NCBI RefSeq assembly: GCF_000149955.1
Contig: NC_030987.1
Span: forward strand, 3,565,138 to 3,629,137
DNA length: 64,000 nucleotides
Source: Fusarium oxysporum f. sp. lycopersici 4287
Taxonomy: Eukaryota; Ascomycota; Sordariomycetes; Hypocreales; Nectriaceae
Direction of reading: 5' to 3'
A program made the position numbers and the translations under genes. Positions 57,599 to 64,000 of the stretch are shown piece by piece. Position 1 is the stretch's first letter, and the number at the start of each line of letters is the position of its first letter. Below the pieces are notes generated by a model. It worked only from the letters and a program-made list of their open reading frames with translations. It did no database searches and was not told the DNA's origin.

Positions 57599-60462
57599 AT
57601 GGCACAGCCCGTGCCTCATCAGCCCACCGATAAGAAGCGCGTCAAGGTCTACGAACTCCGCAACAATGACTGGTTCGATCGAGGCACCGGCTTCTGCAGC
57701 GCGAGCTTTGAGACTGTATGTTGTTGATGTCCTTCCAATTCTGCATTTTGTATGCACTTTTGCGCCCGGGATTAGTTGCTGACTGTAGCGCCTGCAGCTT
57801 GAGGATGGTCGCAAAGAACCGCGCGTCATCGTTGAATCAGAGGATCATCCCGACCGTCTTCTGCTAGAAACAAAAATTCAAAAAGAAGATGGATTCCAGA
57901 AACAGCAAGGCACGTCACCATGTCCGAGATGCGCATTAAAAGACGTCATGTGTCTAACCTAACTCACAGATACACTGATTGTGTGGCAGGAACCTAGTAG
58001 TGGAGTTGACATGGCACTCAGTTTTCAAGAAGCCGAGGGATGCGCCATGATATGGTTCGTACTGTTAATCAGCAACACATAACTTGTGTACTGACATCCA
58101 ATAGGCGTTTTGTGAGCAATGTTCAACAGACATTTCACAACCATCTGCCAGGAGCCGGTATGCAAGACCACTCATCACCTAGGGACTACGATACTGATAA
58201 CCAATGCCTAGATGACGGCCTTTCTGACGATCTCCCTATCGACGCTCCGCCGGCTATCAACTTGCCCACAGCCGAACTTGGAAATCTCGGAGATATCGAA
58301 CAGACTATGCGGATGATGAGCACAACAGCAAACGGACGTGATGCTCTCGCCAAGGCAATTATGGCTGAGGACTTCATCGGCAAAATTGTCCCCCTGGTCG
58401 AGATGGCTGAGGACCTCGAGAGTCTTCAAGACCTGCACCGGCTTTGCAACATCATGAAAACAGTCATTCTTCTCAACGACACCTCAATTATAGAGCATGC
58501 GGTGTCGGACGAATGTGTTTTAGGTGTTGTTGGTGCTCTGGAATACGACCCTGACTTTCCTAGTCACAAGGCTAATCATCGACACTGGCTGGGCAATCAA
58601 GGTCGATACAAAGAAGTTGTCCCTATCGAGGAGGAGCAAATCCGCAGGAAGATTCACCAAACATACCGTCTACAGTACCTAAAGGATGTTGTTCTGGCTA
58701 GAATACTCGACGATCCTACTTTTTCGGTTCTCAATTCTCTTATCTTTTTTAACCAAGTCGACATTGTTCAACACCTGCAAGCGAACGCCGCTTTTCTTAA
58801 TGAGTTGTTTGGCATCTTCAGACCCACGAACAGCGATCAGAAGAGAAAGAAGGAAGCGGTGCTCTTCATCCAGCAATGTTGTGCTATTGCCAAGAATATC
58901 CAACCACCGGCGCGTCAGACGTTATACAACAACTTCATCGCTCACGGACTCCTTTCTGTCATCCACTTCGGGCTCAGACATCATGACGTGGGAGTTAGAG
59001 TTGGGGCAACTGACATCCTGATCTCTATCATCGACCACGATCCCCAAATGATTCGTCAGACTTTGTACCGTCAACTGCACGAGAACCAGACTCTCCTCAC
59101 CGACTCTTTGATTGATCTTCTGCTGGTGGAAGTTGATCTTGGTGTCAAGTCTCAAATCTCAGAAGCACTCAGGGTCTTATTAGACCCTGGTCCTCAACAA
59201 ATGCAAAATAACGAGGCCCTTGCGAAGGCTAATGGCGAGTTTATGGGAAGACAGAGACCTCAAGTCGCCCTTGACCCTCAGCAAGAGACTTTCCTCAACA
59301 AATTCTACGACAAGTCGGCTCCAAGGCTATTCAAGCCCCTCATGGACTTGGAGAAGCGAACGGACATGAACTTTACTGTGCAGCAGGCATCGATGTTTAC
59401 GTATCTGATTGAGATCCAAACATTCTTTATTCGCTGTCACTATTTACGCGTCAAGTTACATGTCATGTCTCACGATATCGTTAAGCGCATTGCTCAGCTT
59501 CTCACATGCCCTGAGAAATTTTTGAGATTAGGTACGAAATACTGACCCGATATGTTCGACTTTGCTAACTTTCCATAGTTGCTATTCGTTTCTTCCGGTC
59601 ATTGATCGGAATGCAAGATGAGTTTTACATCAAGCATCTCATGGAGAAGCAGGTCTTGGGACCAATTCTTGAAGTTCTTATCGAGACCGTGCCCCGAGAC
59701 AACCTCTTGGGCTCAGCATCACTGGAATTTTTCGAGTTCATCAAGAAAGAGAACATCAAAGATCTGATCAAACATCTCGTGGTCAACTATAGAGAACAGC
59801 TTAGAGCATTGAGCTACATGTCGACATTTCGGGAGATCCTTCTTAGATATGACCAAACTCAGGGTTACACGTCTAACGTCGACTATTTCCTGGAAGCTGA
59901 AGACGAGATGGGTAGGAGACCTCTAGCGAACACAAGGATGGCCGAGCAAATCACTGTTGAACAAGAGCAAGAGGAATACTGGGCAACATCTGATCCTGAA
60001 GATGATGATGACCAGTCAAGTAAAGAGGGAGAAAGGACACCATCCACGAATGGATCAATCACCTCGAAGCTACTAGTCGACTACGCATCCGATGAAGAGA
60101 CTGACGAAAATGCCGACCCTGAAGCAACACCAGAAGCGGACAGCCAACACAGCGACGTTGCATCGGACGCTGTGCACTCGCCTATTGATTCGAGCCTTGG
60201 AGGAGGTATCCCACCACCTGAGCGACTTTCAGAGAAGCGTCGACGCGAAGAGGAGGAAGACGAGGATGAGATGAGCAAAATGATGCAGAATAAGAGACGC
60301 AGCAGCAGCGGTTCTGTCACAGCGATCTCAGGCAACTCTCGCGGCCCACAAAGACGCAAAAGCTTCAACGTCAACTCTCCCGCTGGAGGCAAGAAGATCG
60401 CCATCAGTCTCTCTAGCGGCTTAAAAACAGGCAGCGGCCCAGGTTCCAACGAGGAGTCATAA
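57599..60462 (+). CDS. PSY2: PP4 phosphatase regulatory subunit Psy2 (PPP4R3/SMEK)
   Basis: Regulatory subunit of protein phosphatase 4 that selects substrates, including DNA-damage checkpoint proteins. Exons 57599-57715, 57798-57909, 57970-58054, 58105-59531 and 59579-60462 give 874 aa; the yeast protein is 858 aa. The N-terminal EVH1/PH-like domain (about 1-105) begins KKRVKVYELRNNDWFDRGTG. The SMK-1/DUF625 region and long helical repeats fill about 170-640 (VPIEEEQIRRKIHQTYRLQY, DPTFSVLNSLIFFNQVDIVQ). The tail is acidic, then basic (KRRREEEEDEDE). The second intron (57910-57969) starts with GC, not GT; this alone gives QKQQ-DTLIVWQEP. An ATG three bases earlier (57596) is also possible. 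Confidence 0.95.
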
Positions 60463-61240
60463 ATTCTCCTAACTTCTTTCGGCGATGGCGTACCGGTTAT
60501 TGGTCTGTTTTTGGTTTATCATGAAAGGGGGTTGCAGACTTGAGGCCTCACTCCCGCACAAGTACATTTAGCAAGTATGGCTTGCTGGTTAACGGAACGG
60601 TCAGGTGGTGAGAACCGGCGTTGATGTTTGAAATATCTTTGTGGCATCCGTCACTATATTCTTAGTATCACATGCTTTGCTGCACTTAGGCACCCTTTGA
60701 CTAGGCGTGTCCGGGTGTTTGCATTGCTTGGTCTGGTCTAATGGGGCTTTATCTGGACCGAGGTTCTGCCCCCTTATTTGGGCGATAGAGTCGTCGAGAA
60801 GCGACGGCACAGCACGTGGAATGATGTGTGGAGGAAATCAGGGCTTGCAAGTTGAGATTGGCAGGATTGTAAAAAGGGGGAGATTTTGGAAGCGGTCTGC
60901 TAGCTGAGCAGTAACCGTAGTGCATAGGGGTGGTTTATTGAGTTGTCGAGCTGTATCATAAACTTTATGACTTCAATGGCCCTTGTGAGACGAGCAAGGA
61001 GCTGAGTCGGGTTCAGGGACGATAGTTGGTGCTGATCCCAGGCCATTCGTAACGAAGAAATGAAAAAGACCCGTCTAGATAAAGAACAAATATTCGTCAT
61101 ATTTGCTTAGTTCTTATCACTTGATCTAAGTTTCCATGGTAATATCCATATCTAAACTTTTATGAACTTTTATTGTATCATCTAAAACAGCATAAGTTTA
61201 GTCTACCCTTAGGCTGATCTTTATAAATTTCATCTTAACT
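60463..61240. other. Convergent intergenic region PSY2 / AFG2-like gene
   Basis: 3' flanks of both genes; AT-rich near 61130-61240. No gene seen. Confidence 0.5.
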
Positions 61241-63615
61241 CTACACCTTTTTGAACTGCCTTGACCACTTTTCATACCCATCAATCATCTGCTTTGTGAT
61301 ATTCCGTGGTGTTTTCTCAAGAACAGCTGTTAAATCGGCCATGGTCATTTCGAGCTTGTTGGCCGTTCTATCATCGTCATAACGCTCCTGAACAAGCATG
61401 CAGGTCTGATCGCATATAGACTTGATCTCGGCTCCGGAATAGCCTTCAGCGAGTCGAGAAAGATCTGCGATATCGACATCTGATGCAAGTGGTAGGCCGC
61501 GGAGATGCACGTTGAAAATAGCCTCTCGTGCGGCCCCGTCAGGAGGGCCAACGTACAGGACTTGATCGAATCGGCCCGGCCGCATTAATGCTGGGTCCAT
61601 GGCCTCAGGTCGATTGGTAGCTGCGAGGATAAGTACCCCTGAGAGAGCCTCGAAACCGTCCATTTCAGTGAGAAGGGTTGTGAGCATATTGACAGAGCCA
61701 GTGCTACGGGTAGCGGAGCCACTGCCTGAACGCTGCCCACCGATAGAGTCGATCTCGTCGAAGAAGATGATAGACGGAGAAGCATTGCGAGCACGTTCAA
61801 AAAGAGTACGCACAGCCCGCTCAGACTCGCCGACGTACATGTTAAGAAGCTCGGCACCCTTGACGGCAAAGAAGTTAAAGCCTGACTCTGTTGCGGCTGC
61901 TTGAGCTGAGAGAGTTTTCGAGCAACCAGGAGGCCCGTAGAGCAAAAGGCCTTTGGGAGGGGGCCGAAGAGAGTGTTCTGGGTTCTAATACATAGTTAAT
62001 ACCTTTATGAAATGACTGATATAATCATCGCATCGCACCTTTGTATACTTGATCATTCGGTTGAGTGCCTTTTTTAGTATATCTTGACCACCAACATCCT
62101 GCCAATGAATTGTAGGAGGGTTGAGATTGATGTCGCGCATAGCCGTGGGACGAACTGCCTTTCTCGCTCGTTCTAGATCAGACTTTTCCAAGAAACCCTC
62201 CTCGCCGGGACCGACACCTGCCTTGAGCAGCTGGGTTTTGCGGCCACGGACAGCGGTTTGGATCAAGATGCTGAGATCCTTGGGGCTGTATGCATGTGTC
62301 ATTTGTGCCAATTCCAAGAGAAGTGCTTGTTTGTCGCCTTTGATCGGTGGCTCAAGGTACTCAAGTATCTCTTGACGCTCATGGGTTCTGGGAATAGGTA
62401 GAGGGGTGTGTTCAAGGAAGCGAGTGGACGACCGCAATTCTTCGGGGATATCAGTATAGAAATCGGAGCAGGTCGCGATCACCACGACTTGAGTGTAAGC
62501 GTTTTTCGATTGTGAGATTTCGGCCAAAGCATCCAGTTCTTCGCCTATTGTTTCGATGACGGTATCACGATTTGAGCGATCCTTGCTGATTAGAGACTCA
62601 AAATTATCCATCAAAACGATGCTCGGCTGCTGACTCTGTGCAAGCTTGAAGGTTTCCCTGATACTCGCGATCTTGTCCGAGGGCTTGATCCAATGCACTC
62701 TGCCCCATTTCGTTGCCGCGATGCGTTTTAAAATGAAAGTCTTGCCAGTGCCGGAGCCACCGTGGATAACAAAAGCAGCCGACATCTTATCTCCTTTGAC
62801 ATTGCATGGCTGAGTGATGAGGAGCAGGAATTCATTCAATGTGTTGATCTGTTTTGACATTCCAGGTACACCAGTCACGACCAAATCGCCACGGTCTTGG
62901 GCGTTTGAGTCAGTGATTGTTGAATCGGCATCAGTGATGATTATGGTCGTTGATTTATGGCTGAACTTTGCAACGCTATTGGTCTGCGAGTTTACGGAAA
63001 CGACCTCGAAGTTTCGGCGTGCCTTGCAAGTGTGTATTGCTTCCACAACCATTCCAGGGAAGATAAGATCAGCACGATCTTTGGAAATGGGAGTTAGCAT
63101 GCTGGATAACGAATTGTATAACAAGGGTTAAGCTTACCAAAGGCAGATGCAAGTGAATTCTCCCAAGAGAAAGGATACTTTGCGTCTGTGTCTAATCTCT
63201 CCATCCTGTCGAACTCGGCGGCTGCCTTGTCTGTTCTTTCAGTGACATCCTGTACAACCACTTCTTCTGCCTCTGGTGTTGTGCCTGCAATTGTGATCCT
63301 AACAGCATCACCGATTCTGAAACCTGTAGCTTCTTGAAATGCCCTCGTCATCATAACGACATTTGGGCTGAGGTTCTTCTCTGGGAGGATCCATAGCGAG
63401 GCCTCTCGCTGCAGTTCTTCTTGGGGAACATCTTCCTTGTTGGCGGCAGATTCTAACCGTGTGACAACGCAGTGTTTTCCGTTTTCTAGATTTCCATTCA
63501 AGGACAGAAGAGTATCTTTGCTGACATAGATACGAGCGGCACCCAGAAGACTCGACTTTTCGAGGCTTGTATTGGCCAAAGGCCTAACCTTTGCGTCGAC
63601 ACTTTTCGCAAGCAT
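61241..63615 (-). CDS. Double AAA+ ATPase of the AFG2/Drg1 (SPATA5) group with divergent first domain
   Basis: Cdc48-type double AAA ATPase, 753 aa from exons 63138-63615, 62039-63078 and 61241-61984. The second AAA domain is complete: Walker A GPPGCSKT (523-530), with the Cys-Ser variant typical of Afg2/Drg1; Walker B FFDEIDS (Asp582, Glu583); and NRPEAMDPALMRPGRFD with the arginine fingers. The first AAA domain is divergent: Walker A GGSGTGKT (266-273) is intact, but Walker B reads LMDNFES (Asp317, Asn318), so the catalytic Glu is replaced by Asn. An N-terminal Cdc48-like domain precedes it (ATGFRIGDAVRITI). Afg2/Drg1 releases Rlp24 from pre-60S ribosomes; whether this protein does so, or is a paralogue, is open. 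Confidence 0.85.
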
Positions 63616-64000
63616 GACAAAGGAAAGTAGAAGAAAATTCCGATGTGATGTGATGAGATTAAAATGGAAACGATAAGAAAAGTAACCGCCTCAAAAGTAC
63701 TACCTCTGAATGTGGTTGATGAAGGAAGGACGTTACTTGGGCTGCTACTGCTGTGTTAGTGCGCAAGAAAATACTCTCCACTCACAAATCTGCAAGTGCG
63801 ACTGAAGGCTCTTTCCAACCTAGGTTGAAGGGCCCAATTTATAGAGCAGGAGCAGATATACTGGCCTGTCTCCACTCTTAACGACATATATCAATGTGAC
63901 ACATTAAAAACCATCTCTTTCTTAGTTATACTTTAGGCATCATTCAAGGTCCTCGAATCAGATTACTATCAGTTCTGCTTGATAAGTCGCCGTATTGACC
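63616..64000. other. 5' flank of the AFG2-like gene, to window edge
   Basis: No gene seen in the last 385 bases; probably promoter and leader. Confidence 0.45.

Noticed and set aside
57074..57829. 251-codon minus-strand ORF at the PSY2 start
   Set aside because: Arg/Cys-rich, domain-free, and overlaps PSY2 exons 1 and 2, whose coding sense is clear.

Overview
The window reads as nuclear chromosomal DNA of a filamentous ascomycete, most probably a Sordariomycete close to Fusarium (Hypocreales). The grounds are short GT-AG introns of about 45-105 bp with CTGAC/CTAAC branch points, roughly 50% GC, and gene content such as a FlbA-type RGS protein, a DUF7053 protein, a GPI cell-wall protein and a norsolorinic-acid-reductase-like AKR. 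The species is an inference. I see no tRNA or rRNA gene, intact transposon, CRISPR array or viral gene. Exon joints were set by hand from frame, splice motifs and family conservation; nearly all of them close the reading frame exactly.

Layout. 0-8 kb: a partial LtrA-type membrane protein (-), ORC4 carrying AT-hooks and a PHD finger (+), and a DUF7053 protein (+). 8.6-14.3 kb: a GPI cell-wall protein (-) and the RGS regulator flbA (-). 14.3-23.3 kb: about 9 kb with no supportable gene, rich in short tandem repeats near flbA. 23.3-38.4 kb: a dense housekeeping block with CDC73 (-), LEU5 (-), an MT-A70/METTL4-like methyltransferase (+), mitochondrial uL23 (-), an unknown protein (+), MME1 (-), IMP2 (-), SUI2/eIF2alpha (-) and BUB3 (+). 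38.5-52.6 kb: an unknown protein (-), an aldo-keto reductase (-), a large mitochondrial-type helical-repeat (PPR-like) gene broken by one extra base (+), ERG1 (+), ALG5 (-) and a small conserved protein (-). 52.6-57.6 kb: a second gene-poor stretch holding a 22-bp minisatellite. 57.6-64 kb: PSY2, the PP4 regulatory subunit (+), and a divergent AFG2-type double AAA ATPase (-).

The genes are not an operon or an obvious metabolic cluster. Themes that recur are chromosome duplication and segregation (ORC4, BUB3, PSY2), transcription (CDC73), translation (eIF2alpha, AFG2-like) and mitochondria (LEU5, uL23m, MME1, IMP2 and the PPR-like gene). I did not find a convincing new multi-gene system. The items most worth checking are the PHD/AT-hook ORC4 with two MluI cell-cycle boxes upstream, the one-base frameshift in the PPR-like gene, the AFG2-like ATPase whose first AAA domain has lost its catalytic Glu, the METTL4-like enzyme, the GC-AG intron in PSY2, the in-frame intron of eIF2alpha, and the large repeat-decorated desert upstream of flbA.
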